DNA from: Cephalopachus bancanus
Lineage: Eukaryota > Chordata > Mammalia > Primates > Tarsiidae
Length of the DNA: 64,000 nucleotides
Assembly (NCBI GenBank): GCA_027257055.1
Contig: JAPVLO010000575.1
Location: 124,001 to 188,000, forward strand
Direction of reading: 5' to 3'
Shown piece after piece: positions 1 through 33,794 of the stretch. The notes beneath the pieces were generated by a model. It was not told the DNA's origin. It saw only the letters and a program-made list of their open reading frames with translations, and did no database searches. Each line of letters begins with the position of its first letter. Position 1 is the first letter of the stretch. The position numbers were made by a program, and so were the translations under genes.

Positions 1-344
1 GAAAACTGGTGTCACTGACATTCCGCAAGTCACTGAAAGAAAATGTGTATGTCCATCTGGATGGCATTCAGTGGCATCAAGCACCTTTTTCTGATGGAAT
101 TTTCCCGAAGTCAGAAGAAGGCGCTGGGAAGTGCAATGGAAACCAAGACTCAGGGGAGACTCCTGAGAGGCGGGCCACCTTATCATCCCAGCGTCAGAGA
201 GGACATGCACATGTCCCAGGGAGTCAGAGCATCGAGAGAGGGACAGCTCTCGCCAAATCAAGAAGTCCCCACCCAGCCCAAGTGCCGTCCACTAATTTCA
301 AGTAATTGAATGGCTATTGACAAATTTGAATTCTGCAACTGGCA

Positions 345-445
345 GAGAGGGTCTCTAGGAAACGCTTTTCCTGTAACAAGTGACAGTTAGCAAGTTACTC
401 AACGTTTCTCTGGGCCTATTTCCTCATCTACAAAATGAATAAAAA
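345..445 (+). repeat. MIR fragment
   Basis: AAGTTACTCAACGTTTCTCT, CCTATTTCCTCATCTACAAA and AATG form the MIR core in forward orientation. Confidence 0.65.
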
Positions 446-684
446 AGTCCCCTTGCCGATGGCTGGTGCCCAAAAGAACCGTTGGGTCCTTGACGAAGTT
501 CTCCTCTGTCCTTTTGATGAACATGTCAGGAGTAAAATGCAACTGAGTTTCCTTGGGAAGAATTTCGTATATTCTTAAATGAGACCTCTCGACAGTCTCA
601 GTGTTACAATTTTTGTTTTAGAAATGATGGTGATAATAGAGAGAAGCACTGTTTTGGATTGTGGGTAGTTTAACTTAATTTTAC

Positions 685-978
685 TTTTTTTCTCCTGAGT
701 TGGAGTCTCACTCTGTCGTCCAGGCCGGAGTGCAATGGCACAATCACAGCTCACAGCCGCTTCTAACTTCAGGGCTCAAGCGATCCTCCTGCCTCACCTT
801 CTGAGTAGCTGGGACTACAGACACATGCCACCATGTCTGGCTAAGGCTTTGATTTTTTCTTAGAGATGAGCTCTCCCTGTGTTGTCCCGGCTAGTCTCAC
901 ACTCCTGGGCTCTAGCAATCCTCCTGCCTCAGCCTCCCAAAGTGCTGGGATGGCAGGTGTGAGCCACTGCTCCCGCCC
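685..978 (-). repeat. AluJ-like
   Basis: A T-rich start, GAGTTGGAGTCTCACTCTG and GTGAGCCACTGC mark both ends of a reverse-oriented dimer. Confidence 0.85.
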
Positions 979-1102
979 TGTGGGTGGTTTTACAGGTTCT
1001 CATTTGGCAAAGCTAAAACTTGTCAGTGTTCTTTCCCCTCTTTTTTCCTCTCCTTTTCCTTCTTCTTCTCATCTTTGGCGTCTTCTCTTTCTTCCACTTT
1101 TT

Positions 1103-1394
1103 GTTTTTTTTTTTTTGAGTCGGAGTCTCACTCTGTCGCCCAGACTGGAGTGCAGTGGCCGCTCCCAGCCACCGCAGCCTCGACCTGCTGGGCTCCGGCG
1201 ATCCTTCCGCCTCAGCCTTCCAAGGAGCCGGAACTACAGGCGCGCGCTACCACGCCCGGCTGATTTTTTGATTTGTTGTAGAGATGAGGTCTCACCAACT
1301 TGCCCAGGCGGGTCTCGAACCCGCGGGCTCAGGCAATCCACTCACCTCAGCCTCCCAAGGCGTGGGATTACAGGCTGAGCCACCGAGCCCGGCT
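1103..1394 (-). repeat. Alu, young lineage type
   Basis: A 14-bp T tract, GAGTCGGAGTCTCACTCTG, linker GATTTTTTGATTTGTTG and end GAGCCACCGAGCCCGGC. It has the GGGTCTCGAACCCGCGGGC T-arm-like segment. Confidence 0.9.
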
Positions 1395-1414
1395 ACGCTT
1401 TGTGTTTTTTCGGG

Positions 1415-1575
1415 GGCCAGGCTCAGGGCTGAGTACTTCTAACACATGAACACACTTAGTCCTCACATCCACTCGAAAAGGTTAGAATTACCATCTTGGT
1501 TTTTTTCCAGATGAAAAAGTAAAACTCAAAGAGATTAAGTGAATGGCTGCAGGCCACACATCCAGAAAAGTAAAT
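1415..1575 (-). repeat. MIR fragment
   Basis: The fragment carries ACACTTAGTCCTCACATCC, CCAGATGAAAAAGTAAAACTC and GGCCACACATCCAG, reverse MIR order. Confidence 0.6.
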
Positions 1576-1649
1576 CTAGTCATCTCCAGTCCCTTGCCTC
1601 CATATTGAACTTGACTAAGATACCTCAGTAGCTAACAGCAAATGACAAG

Positions 1650-1730
1650 ATGTAAGGAAGCTCCCAGCACAGTGTCTAACACCTAGTGGGTGCTTGCAAT
1701 GGGTAGTTGTTCATTCATTTCTTCCATAAA
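1650..1730 (+). repeat. MIR/L2 3' end
   Basis: CCCAGCACAGTGTCTAACAC, TAGTGGGTGCTTGCAAT and TTCATTCATT match the common MIR/L2 terminus. Confidence 0.5.
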
Positions 1731-1796
1731 TCTTTACTATTTCCTCGTGCTACGCACTGTTATGGACCCCGAAAAACAACAATTAAGAAAACGGAC

Positions 1797-1926
1797 AGCT
1801 GGGTGCCGTGGCTCACACCTATAATCCCAGCACTTTGGAAGTCAGAAGCAAGAGGATTGCCTGAATCCAGGGGTTCGAGGCCAGCCTGAGCAACTTAGCA
1901 AGAGCTTGTCTCTATAGTAAATCAAA
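1797..1926 (+). repeat. Alu left monomer
   Basis: GCTGGGTGCCGTGGCTCACA through CTCTATAGTAAATCAAA; the right arm was replaced by the next Alu. Confidence 0.8.
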
Positions 1927-2219
1927 GCCAGGCTTGGTGGCTCAGCCTGTAATCCCGCACCTTTGGGAGGCTGAGGTGAGTGGATTGCCTGAGCCCGCAG
2001 GTTTGAGACCTGCCTGGGCAGCGAGACCTCATCTCTACAATAAATCAAAAACTCAGCCGGGCGTGGTAGCACGTGCCTGTAATTCCGGCTACTCGGAAGT
2101 CTGAGGCGGAAGGATCGCCGGAGCCCGGCAGGTCGAGGCTGCAGTGGCCGGGAGCGGCCACTGCACTCTAGTCTGGGTGACAGAGTGAGACTCCAACTCA
2201 AAACAAAACAAAAAAAAGA
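1927..2219 (+). repeat. Alu, young lineage type
   Basis: GCCAGGCTTGGTGGCTCAGC to an A-rich tail, with linker CAATAAATCAAAAACTCAGC. Confidence 0.9.
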
Positions 2220-2225
2220 ATGATC

Positions 2226-2690
2226 ACAGCATAAAGGAAGTGCATGTGTCTGTGTAGCAGGAAGACAGAGAGATCGTGACACTGAGACTATTATAGGAAG
2301 TGGCACTTTATGACGCTTGCTGGCTGGCCCCGGGCTCGAGGAGCTAATGCGTCCAAATCGAGCCCCCCAGAACGGGAGAAGTGGGGTCTTATACCCTTGT
2401 TTAGGTAAGGGAGGGGGCCGTGTTGAGTGATTGCATATTTCCTTTGGAATTCTGCAAGGTTGTACTCAGCACAATCAGATTTTTCAAAGAACAAATGGTT
2501 TTCAGGAACTGCAGGGTTGTAAACCGTCAACTCCAAAAGAGGGGTTTCGGATAAGTCTGTGAATTAGTTGCTCTTTTGCATTGCCATGAGAGCCATCAGT
2601 CTCCGGCCATTTGGCCTTTTCAAACCTGCCTGGCGCCTAGCGGGTCTTTAAAGCTTGCAGCTTGCCTTTCAGAGGGAGATACCTTGAGCT
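2226..2690 (-). mobile_element. Putative ERV LTR on the minus strand
   Basis: Read on the minus strand there is a TATA-like GTATAAGACC, a C-rich R-like segment ending GGGGCCAGCCAGCAAGCG, and then CATAAAGTGCC as a variant poly(A) signal. This is the arrangement of gammaretrovirus-like LTRs. Edges are not resolved. It lies in the 3' flank of GABRR2. Confidence 0.45.
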
Positions 2691-2710
2691 GCTGCCAACC
2701 CCGCTTTCTG

Positions 2711-2833
2711 GCCACATCATCTGTAGTCCCCGCTACTCAGGAGGCCAAGGCTGGAGGATTGCTTGAGCCCAGGAATTCCAGACCAGCCTGGGCAACGTGA
2801 GACCCTGCTTCTAAAAAAAGAAGGGAAAAAAAG
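2711..2833 (+). repeat. Alu fragment
   Basis: CTGTAGTCCCCGCTACTCAG to GACCCTGCTTCTAAAAAAAG; a partial monomer. Confidence 0.7.
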
Positions 2834-2987
2834 GGTGTATCTCCAGGCACAACGTGCTTTGGGAACACAGATGAGGTCATAATAAATTATTCTTTGGAAG
2901 GGAAGAGACTGTCAGGAAGTCACAGAGCAGTGATGACCTCTGAGCTCAACTGCAATTGATGAGCAAGGGTCTCTAGGGCTTTGCTCT

Positions 2988-3291
2988 TTTTTTTTTTTGA
3001 GCTGAGAGTCTCACTCTATCGCCCAGACTGGAGTCTCACTCTATCGCCCAGACTGGAGGGCAGTGGCCACTGCAGCCTCGACCCGCTGGGCTCCGGCGAC
3101 CCTTCCGCCTCAGCCTTCCGAGTAGCCGGAATTACAGGCACGCGCCACCACGCCCGGCTGATTTTTGATTTGTTGTAGAGATGAGGTCTCGCCAAGTTGC
3201 CTAGGCGGATCTCGAACCCGCGGGCTCAGGCCATCCACTCACCTCAGCCTCCTAAGGCGCGGATTACAGGCTGCGCCACCGAGCCCGGCTG
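2988..3291 (-). repeat. Alu, young type with 26-27 bp tandem duplication
   Basis: GAGTCTCACTCTATCGCCCA with GACTG is repeated twice in tandem near the right-arm end (3007-3056). Confidence 0.9.
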
Positions 3292-3299
3292 GGCCTTGC

Positions 3300-3418
3300 T
3301 CTTAAGGACCAGCAGCACTGACATCTCCTGGTGCATAATCCTGGGTCCCATCCCAAACCTACCGAATCAGAATCTGCATTTTACATAGCTACCAGGTTAT
3401 TCATATGCATATTAAACT
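3300..3418 (-). mobile_element. MER5A-like hAT transposon fragment
   Basis: CAGCACTGACATCTCCTGG, CCCATCCCAAACCTACCGAA and TCAGAATCTGCATTTTA follow the MER5A consensus. Confidence 0.65.
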
Positions 3419-3423
3419 AGTAC

Positions 3424-3701
3424 AGATAGGCAGTTCATGCCTATAATCCCAGCACTTTGGGAGGCTGAGACAGGAGGATAACTTGTGCCCCGGAGTTCCA
3501 GGCCAGCCTAGACAACATAGCAAGACCCCACCTCTACAAAACAAAAATTTTAAAAATGAGCCGGGCATGGTGGGGTGCGTCACTTGGAAGGCTGAGGAGT
3601 GAAGATGGCTTGAGGCCAGGAGTTTGAGGCTGCAGTGAGCTGTGATCATGTCATTGCACTCTAGCCTGGGTGACAGAGCCAAAAAGAAAGGGGAAAAAAA
3701 G
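3424..3701 (+). repeat. AluJ-like
   Basis: GGCAGTTCATGCCTATAATC to an A-rich tail with GGGGAAAAAAAG. Confidence 0.85.
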
Positions 3702-4159
3702 CTGTGTGGATCTAAATGGACAAGGCAGAGAAGCACATTCAGCACCATTAACCTGGCCAGTTTAGATTAAACCACACTTTTCTACAGCCACGCTTTGTTT
3801 TTTTCAGTGTAGCTTTTAAAATAAATCCGAACCTTAATGTCATTTCATAATGCCATCTGAAGGTCTGAGGGTCAGGACTGAGTGCATTATCCAATCTGCT
3901 AATGGGGAATGTCTTTGTACCGCAGGTGTGACACTCTGGATGGCTCTGGAGACTGAACAGGCTGGGCCACGGGACCCCCCTGGGCAGGATTCAGCTCTGG
4001 GTGAGAAGAGCCCTGCCCTTGTCCTCTGACACACACAAGGCACATAGCCTTCCTGTGGGCGCCATTTTGGATCATGCCACATTTCCTTGTGATTGGTGGG
4101 GGTGGGAGTCAGCTGCTTCCAGTTCTGTGGGAATCCCTTAGGCCACAACCATCCATTCT

Positions 4160-4438
4160 TTTTGTTTGTTTGTTTGTTTGGTTGGTTTTTTTTTGAGTTG
4201 GAGTCTCACTCTGTTGCCCAGACTGGAGTGCAGTGGCACACTCATGGCCACCCCAGCGTCGACCCGCTGGGCTCCGGTGATCCTTCCGCCTCAGCCTTCC
4301 AAGTAGCTGGAACTACAGGCGCGCACTACCACGCCCGGCTAATTTTTTGATTTATTGTAGAGATAAGGTCTCACCAAGTTGCCCAGGTGGGTCTCGAACC
4401 TGCGGGCTCAGGCAGTCCACTCACCTCAGCCTCCCACA
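4160..4438 (-). repeat. Alu, 5'-truncated
   Basis: The tail is (TTTG)n then T9; it stops at CTCAGCCTCCCACAG and so lacks the first about 35 bp of the element. Confidence 0.85.
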
Positions 4439-5221
4439 GCCATTTGCTCTTAGGCAATGAAATGAAAGGGGAGACATCTCCAGTGGTGGGGCAGGGACTG
4501 TGAATTCTGCTCATGCATCCGTTTAACAGTGTGGCAGAAACCCCTCCTGCCTCTGCCCCGGCCACCCTGAAGATCTGCACGGCTCTCCAAGACAGCTTCC
4601 TCAAGGAGCTAACCGGATGTTGGAGTTTGACTCCAGCTCTCACCTGGGTGTGGGAATAACTGTGTAGACACCTCTCGGCACAACCCAGACCAGTTTGGGT
4701 TTCCTTCTACTCTTTCCAACCCCTTCTCTGTCCATCTAAGTACGGGAATAACTCATCTTCTCCCTGAAAGTACTGAGACATAGATTGTTTCATGGAAGGT
4801 CTGCCTACCTGGATGTATTGAATACAGCTAAGGAAGGCCCCCCAGCTCAGTGGGTGTGTAGCCGGGGAACATCCTTTCTACCACAGCGGGGTTGATGTGA
4901 GAACTGCATGAGGACACATCCGTGTTTGGCATGGTGCTGGGCATGGAGAATGTACCCAAGACTTGGCCCTTTTCCCAATGCGGCCTCTTGAATGTCTGTT
5001 CTCTTATGGCCTATGATGGCTGAGGCCACGCCTCCTATGTGTGTGGGTACAGAGCATGGCACAGGTCTTGGAGACTGCAGATGTCCTGGTTCTCGTCCGC
5101 AGACCCGATAATCCGGTTATTGACACTGTTCTCACACCACGCCTCAATTCCAATGTAGTAGTTTGGGGAACCAATGAGAAATCAGCCCTCATCCAGGCTG
5201 GGTGTGCCACCAGGTTATGGT

Positions 5222-5528
5222 TATTTTTATTTTTTATTTATATTTTTTTGAGTCGGGGTCTCACTCTGTTGCCCAGGTCAGAGCGCGGTGGCACGATCAT
5301 GGCTCACCGCAGCCTCGACCTGTTAGGCTCAAGAGATCCTTCCCTTAGCCTCCCAAGTAGCTGGGACTACAGACACACACCACCATGCCCAGCTAATATT
5401 TCGATTTTTTTGTAAAGAAAAGGTCTTTCTATGTTGCCTAAGCTGGTCTCGAACTCCCGAGTTTAAGCAATCCTCTTGACTCAGCCTCCCAAAGTGCTGA
5501 GATTACAGGCATGAGCCCCTGGGCCTGG
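5222..5528 (-). repeat. AluJ-like
   Basis: TTTTTTGAGTCGGGGTCTCA to GGCATGAGCCCCTGGGCCTG. Confidence 0.85.
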
Positions 5529-5562
5529 TCTACCATGTTATTTTTAAATCTTCCAAAAGTAG

Positions 5563-5931
5563 GCTGGGTGCAGTGGCTCACACCTATAATCCCAGCCACT
5601 TTGGGAGATGAAGCAGGAGGATGGCTTGAGCCCAGGAGTTCAAAACTAGCCGGGGCAACAAAGTGAGACCTCACCTTTCCAAAAAAATCAAAAAATTAAC
5701 TGGGCATGGTGGTGTGTGCCTGTAGTCCCAGCTACTTGGGAGGCTGAGGCGGGAGAATCACTTCAGCCCAGCAGGTCTAGGTTGCACTTGAAGTCCCAGC
5801 TACTCAGGAGACTGAGGCGGAAGGATTCCCTGAGTCCAGGGCGTCAAGGCTGTGGTGAGCTGTGATCATGCCACTGTACTCCAGCCCGAGCAACAGAGTG
5901 AGACCCTGTCTCAAAAAAAAAAAAAATAAAA
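5563..5931 (+). repeat. AluJ-like with partly duplicated right arm
   Basis: CCCAGCTACTTGGGAGGCTG and CCCAGCTACTCAGGAGACTG both occur, about 75 bp apart, giving a 370-bp element instead of about 290. Confidence 0.8.
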
Positions 5932-6329
5932 TTACTCCCAAAGTATAAGAATCCATAAAAGTCTTTCCTTAATGAATAGCATTAATTCTCTGACTATTTT
6001 TCCTTCTGCCTATGTAAGTGATTCTGCTGGAGAAAAGGCTCCCTCTTCTTCACCAAGTATGGCTGTCCACCTGGTGCCTGGCCCCACCTAGCCTCACCTT
6101 GCTGTGTCTGTCCGCCATCTTTCCCCTTCCTGATGCTTATGGCTGTTATTTTCCCCCGGCCCTGTCCTCTTCCACTTGGGGGTCTCCCTCGTCGAGTTTC
6201 TGCAACGCAGCAGTCTTCTGTTGGCTGATCGATTCCTCCCGTCCATTCTCCTTTCGTCTAAACACACACTGCCCGGCTCTCGTCGTAGACCTCTCAGGGC
6301 TGCTTGTTCTCCTTCAAGAGTTTGTTCAC

Positions 6330-6617
6330 GCCGGACTTGGTGGCTCAGCCTGTCATCCCGCGCCTTTGGGAGGCTGAGGTGAGCGGATTGCCTGAGCCCG
6401 CGGGTTCGAGACCCGCCTGGGCAGCGAGACCTCATCTCTACAATAAATCAAAAAATCAGCCGGGCATGGTAGCGCATGCCTGTCGTTCCGGCTACTTGGA
6501 AGGCTGAGGCGGAAGGATCACCGTAGCCCAGCGGGTCGAGGCTGCGGTGGCCGGGAGCAGCCACTGCGCTCCAGTCTGGGTGACGGAGTGAGACTCCAAC
6601 TCAAAAAAAAAATAAAA
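6330..6617 (+). repeat. Alu, young lineage type with target duplication
   Basis: Direct repeats AAGAGTTTGTTCAC flank it. It carries a perfect T-arm-like GCGGGTTCGAGACCCGC at 6400-6416. Confidence 0.93.
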
Positions 6618-6710
6618 AAGAGTTTGTTCACATTCACAGTTTCACCGAGCGTATCTCAGGGGTGGTTCCAAATCTTTCTCTCTCCCAAGCTCACACCCCC
6701 ATTCCCAACT

Positions 6711-7003
6711 TTTTTTTTTTTTTTTGAGTCGAGTTCTCACTCTGTCACCCAGGCTGGAGTGTAGTGACCTGATCACAGCTCACCCCCGCTCACCTCTGGC
6801 CCTGGCAATCCTTCCGCCTCAGCCTCCTGAGTAGCTGGGACTTACAGGTGTGTGCCATCACACCCGGTTAATTTTCTTATTTTTGTTTTTTATATAGACA
6901 AGGTCTCACGATGTTGCCCAGGCTAGTCCCGAACTCCTGGGTTCAAGCAATCCTCTCGCCTTGGCCTCCCAAAGTGCTGGGATTACAGCCCCCGTGCCCA
7001 ACC
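6711..7003 (-). repeat. AluJ-like
   Basis: T15, GAGTCGAGTTCTCACTCTGT to CCCCCGTGCCCAACCC. Confidence 0.85.
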
Positions 7004-7585
7004 CATTTACGACTTTCTCTTTGGCATTTCCACTTTCCTGTCACACTCAGGCTCCTCATTCTCTACACACAGTCCTCTGACCTCTGGCTTCCCAGGCTCT
7101 GCGAGCGCCAGCACGTGGGCTGCGGCTCTCACGCGTGACTGACCGTGCCATGAACTCTCTCCACCGTCACTGTTCTTTTCTCCTTCACTGGTTTCCTCAG
7201 ACTAAGCAGTCTCCCATTTTTCGAATCCATGGCCCTTCTGCAGATGTTTATAGAAAGACTAGCTCGAATAGAGTGATTTTGAGGGGCTCTCACTTGGTAA
7301 GCTTTTAACCCTGCACAGACCTCTGATCACCTTCAACATACATGGCCAGACCAGACCAGCCAAATTCCTCCCCCAGGTTTATGCTAAGTGGAATGAACCG
7401 GAAGGACCCTTGACATTGGGTCTTGGAACGAGAAGGCTATGCGCTCAAGATGGTCATGGCTGCTACCCCCCACCTACCCACTCACCCCAGGGGGAGAAAA
7501 CTTGTCTGCAGTGGGTGAGAATGAAGACAGAGTGTTAGATGGAGACGTGATCCTAGAGTGACATACTGAATTCCGACTCCCAACT

Positions 7586-7586
<1 letters not shown>
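7004..7586. other. No gene seen (3' flank of GABRR2)
   Basis: Unique-looking sequence without a repeat or coding signal I can name. Confidence 0.6.

Positions 7587-7618
<32 letters not shown>
7587..7618. repeat. (GT)n microsatellite
   Basis: Sixteen uninterrupted GT units; it stands where the tail of the neighbouring reverse Alu should be. Confidence 0.97.
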
Positions 7619-7619
<1 letters not shown>

Positions 7620-7815
7620 AGTCTCACTCTGTCACCCAGGCTGGAGCGCGGTGGCACGATCACAGCTCACCGCAGCCTCGACCTGCTGGGCTTAGGTGAT
7701 CCACCCGCCTCAGCCTCCTGAGTAGCTGGGACTACAAGCATGCGTCACCATGCCCAGCTGATATTTTAAAATCTTTTTTGTAGAGACAGGTCTCGCGGTG
7801 TTGCCTAGGCTGGAG
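7619..7815 (-). repeat. Alu, truncated
   Basis: AGTCTCACTCTGTCACCCAG through GTTGCCTAGGCTGGAGCG; the 5' quarter is missing. Confidence 0.8.
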
Positions 7816-8617
7816 CGTAAGCTTCTTAATGAGTTTTCCCCACTCATTTCTTCTACCTGCCACCATACAGATAATACACATTCTTTTTACAATGTCGTAT
7901 TACTGAAACTGGCATTCGTATTCAAATCACTGGCATGCAAGCATTTAGTTACCAGCATTTTTTCTTCTCTTAGAGGTGCAAGGACCATGCGTGTATCTTC
8001 CACTCTGTGATAACTTAGATTCGGTGAAGTAAAGGATCGTTCAAACGTCCCTGGTAGCCCTCGGGTTTGCTCCTGTCTTCCTGCCCCTGGGGGAACCACC
8101 CCATGTTCTCCCTCTTCCCTTCCTTCCTGTTTTCGGTTCCTGCTGTCTCCACTGCAGCTTCTTGGGTTTTCTAATTTTCTCGAGTAGAATCAGATGACCA
8201 TTCTGCAGCAAGGCCGTGCAGTCGTGCCGTCGTGTCATGGTCCCACCTGATAAAACACCGTCTACGATTCTGAATATGCTTGCTATAGAATGAACTCCAG
8301 TTAAATATAGAAACTAGCAAAAATACATCTTTATTCGTTAGTTGTGAACAGGCAACCATGTTATATGAGCCGCCACTTAGGAAGACAATGCAGTCAGGAG
8401 TACAGTGGTGGAATTATATGAGACTTACAACCAAAGTAATATGAGATGCTTAATGACGATAAAATAATAATCATTCCCTGAGCAGCACTGAGGCTCAGGA
8501 GAGTCTCTAGAGGTCAGAGGCTTCTAAACAAATGCAGAGCCCTGTGCCAAGGGTTCTTCCTTCTCTCTGGTCCCGCTCGGGCTGGTCCCTGGTCCGGTTG
8601 AGCCTTCTGTCTGTAGA
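7816..8617. other. No gene seen
   Basis: AT-rich, anonymous; only short chance reading frames. Confidence 0.6.
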
Positions 8618-8772
8618 TCCACACTGCCCAATACGGCAACTACCAGCCCCTGTGGGCACCAAGCAGTACACGGGAAGCGTGATCGAGAACTGCATTTTCA
8701 ATTGTACTTAACTTCAACTAATTTAAACAGACATGTGGCTGGTCGCTCCCATACTAGCACAGATAGAGCAAT
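8618..8772. mobile_element. Ancient palindromic DNA-transposon MITE
   Basis: The left end CACTGCCCAATACGGCAACT and the right end ACATGTGGCTGGTCGCTCCC are inverted and match the widespread placental family with ends like GCTGTCCAATACGGTAGCCA. I do not name the family with certainty. Confidence 0.55.
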
Positions 8773-8937
8773 GTACTCCACCCCATTTTGAAATTTCGCT
8801 CCAAATCCCTGACCTTCAAGGGCGTCTCTGAGGTGGCTTTCTCCACGAGGTCCGGTCTCCCCAGTGGGACTCATTTTTTTTCCTTCCTCAGAATTCCTGT
8901 CACATATGGAACCATTACTGTGGCACTAAAGACTTGG

Positions 8938-9199
8938 TTTTTTAGAGACAGTGTCTCCCTCTGCACCCCAGGCTGGAGTGCAGTGGTGCAATCATAGCTC
9001 ACTGCAGCCTCGACCTCATGGGCTCAAGTGACCTCCTGGGACTACAGGCGTGTGCTACCATGCCTGACTACATTCTGCATTTTTTTTTTTTGGTAGAGAC
9101 GGGGTCTTGCTTTGTTGTCTAGGCTCGTCTCGAACTCCTGGGCTCAAGCGATCGTCCCACCTCAGCCTCCCAAAGTGCTGGGATGACTGGTGTGAGCCT
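8938..9199 (-). repeat. AluJ-like
   Basis: TTTTTTAGAGACAGTGTCTC to GGGATGACTGGTGTGAGCC, with an internal deletion in the right arm. Confidence 0.85.
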
Positions 9200-9290
9200 C
9201 CAAACTCCCGTGGAACACCATTAAACTCGTAGATAGCTGTGTTACCTCCTCTATGAATTCCCTCTCTGAGACCTGCGGCTACCCTTATTC

Positions 9291-9296
9291 TTTATT
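9291..9296 (-). terminator. Candidate poly(A) signal for GABRR2
   Basis: This is the first AATAAA (TTTATT on the plus strand) on the minus strand after the stop codon, about 1.46 kb downstream of it. Placement alone supports it, and a variant signal could be used earlier. Confidence 0.35.
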
Positions 9297-9974
9297 TGGG
9301 GCCCCCCACATCTAGTACAGGGATGCTTTAAGATGTGTGCTGCCTGGATATATAATAGCAACACAACAATGAACATGAACAAGAAACTGACAAAGGTTGC
9401 TGGGCAGTAAAGGGTTAACCTTGTCCCCAAAAGCGTTTGAGTATTGGCCCCTGACTCCTGGGAGGTAACCGCTACGCTCTTGGAATGTCCTGCCTGATAG
9501 GAAGGGTCTTTGCTTATCGGGGACCCTGGGCCACACAAGACAGTCTAAGCTAACAGTGTGGTTTATGATGGACACCTTGGGCCACGAGGTATCGGTTTAG
9601 CCTCTAAGGGGCTAACGACGAAGGTCCGCCATATTGGCAATCAGCCATATCTACAGGACTGAACCCCGGTAAAAAAGTCTAGAGACCCCGGTGAGCCTGG
9701 GTGAGTTTCCTTGGTTGGCAATACTCCGTGCGCATGGCCACACATCACTGCTGGGGGAAATTCGCGCTCTCTGCGTGACTCCACGGGAAAAGAGCCGTGA
9801 AGCGTTCCGCCCCTGGTCTCTCCAGGCCCCCACACTAAGCGCCCAAGGGTGACAGCACCAGCAAACAGAAGGGGCCTAAGGGGTGAGCAGGGTGGCGGGA
9901 GGGGGAAGGGCAGAAGTGTGCTATGCCACGTGCAGAGTGAGCGCAGCTTAGAGAAGTTCTCGGCGGAAAGAGAG

Positions 9975-10050
9975 TCTGTTCATTTCCATGGTACCTGGCA
10001 AAGAGCGGGGCCTCAATATTCAGTGAATGGATGAATGGATGGATAGATGA
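9975..10050 (+). repeat. L2/MIR 3' end with (TGGA)n tail
   Basis: GGTACCTGGCAAAGAGCGGG and CTCAATATTCAGTGAATGGA are a decayed L2/MIR end, followed by ATGGATGGATAGATGAAT. Confidence 0.55.
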
Positions 10051-10148
10051 ATCATCTCCTCTAAGACTGAAAAATCGCCTGGTTCCCACGCTCCCACAGG
10101 CCAGGTCATTTCCTGTCTGGGATCTGAGCGTTTTTCCCTCCTAGGTAG

Positions 10149-33105
<22,957 letters not shown>

Positions 33106-33470
33106 CTGCAGAACAGAGACAGCTGGTTGGTTAAGGCTCCTTCCTCTGTGCCCCTGCCACCTCTCCCTGGGAAGCCAGAACTGGCGTGGGGGCAGGGGGT
33201 GGAGTGGCTCAGGATCCTGGGAGGGTTTTCTTGCTAGTTGCTGGTGTGTTGGGTGCCCGAGCTTTCTCAGCGAGGGCAGCGGCTATGCCTGCCTTTTATG
33301 CCGTTCCTGGGCCAAGGTGGATGCGTAGTCCATGCTCGTTGGAGAAGTCGCTGAGCGATCACTACTTTCTACCTCCCAGGGCTGTCTCTGCGGGGTACAG
33401 GTCATAATGCTGCTCTAGTGACCAGCTGGAGGTCCAGTCATTTGTCCTCCTGTGACATCTAAACAGACTG

Positions 33471-33741
<271 letters not shown>

Positions 33742-33791
<50 letters not shown>
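33742..33791. repeat. (AC)n microsatellite
   Basis: About 25 uninterrupted AC units grown from the tail of the neighbouring Alu. Confidence 0.97.

Positions 33792-33794
<3 letters not shown>

Noticed and set aside
6400..6416. A tRNA gene suggested by the perfect T-arm
   Set aside because: No acceptor, D or anticodon arms surround it; it is the B-box region of an Alu.
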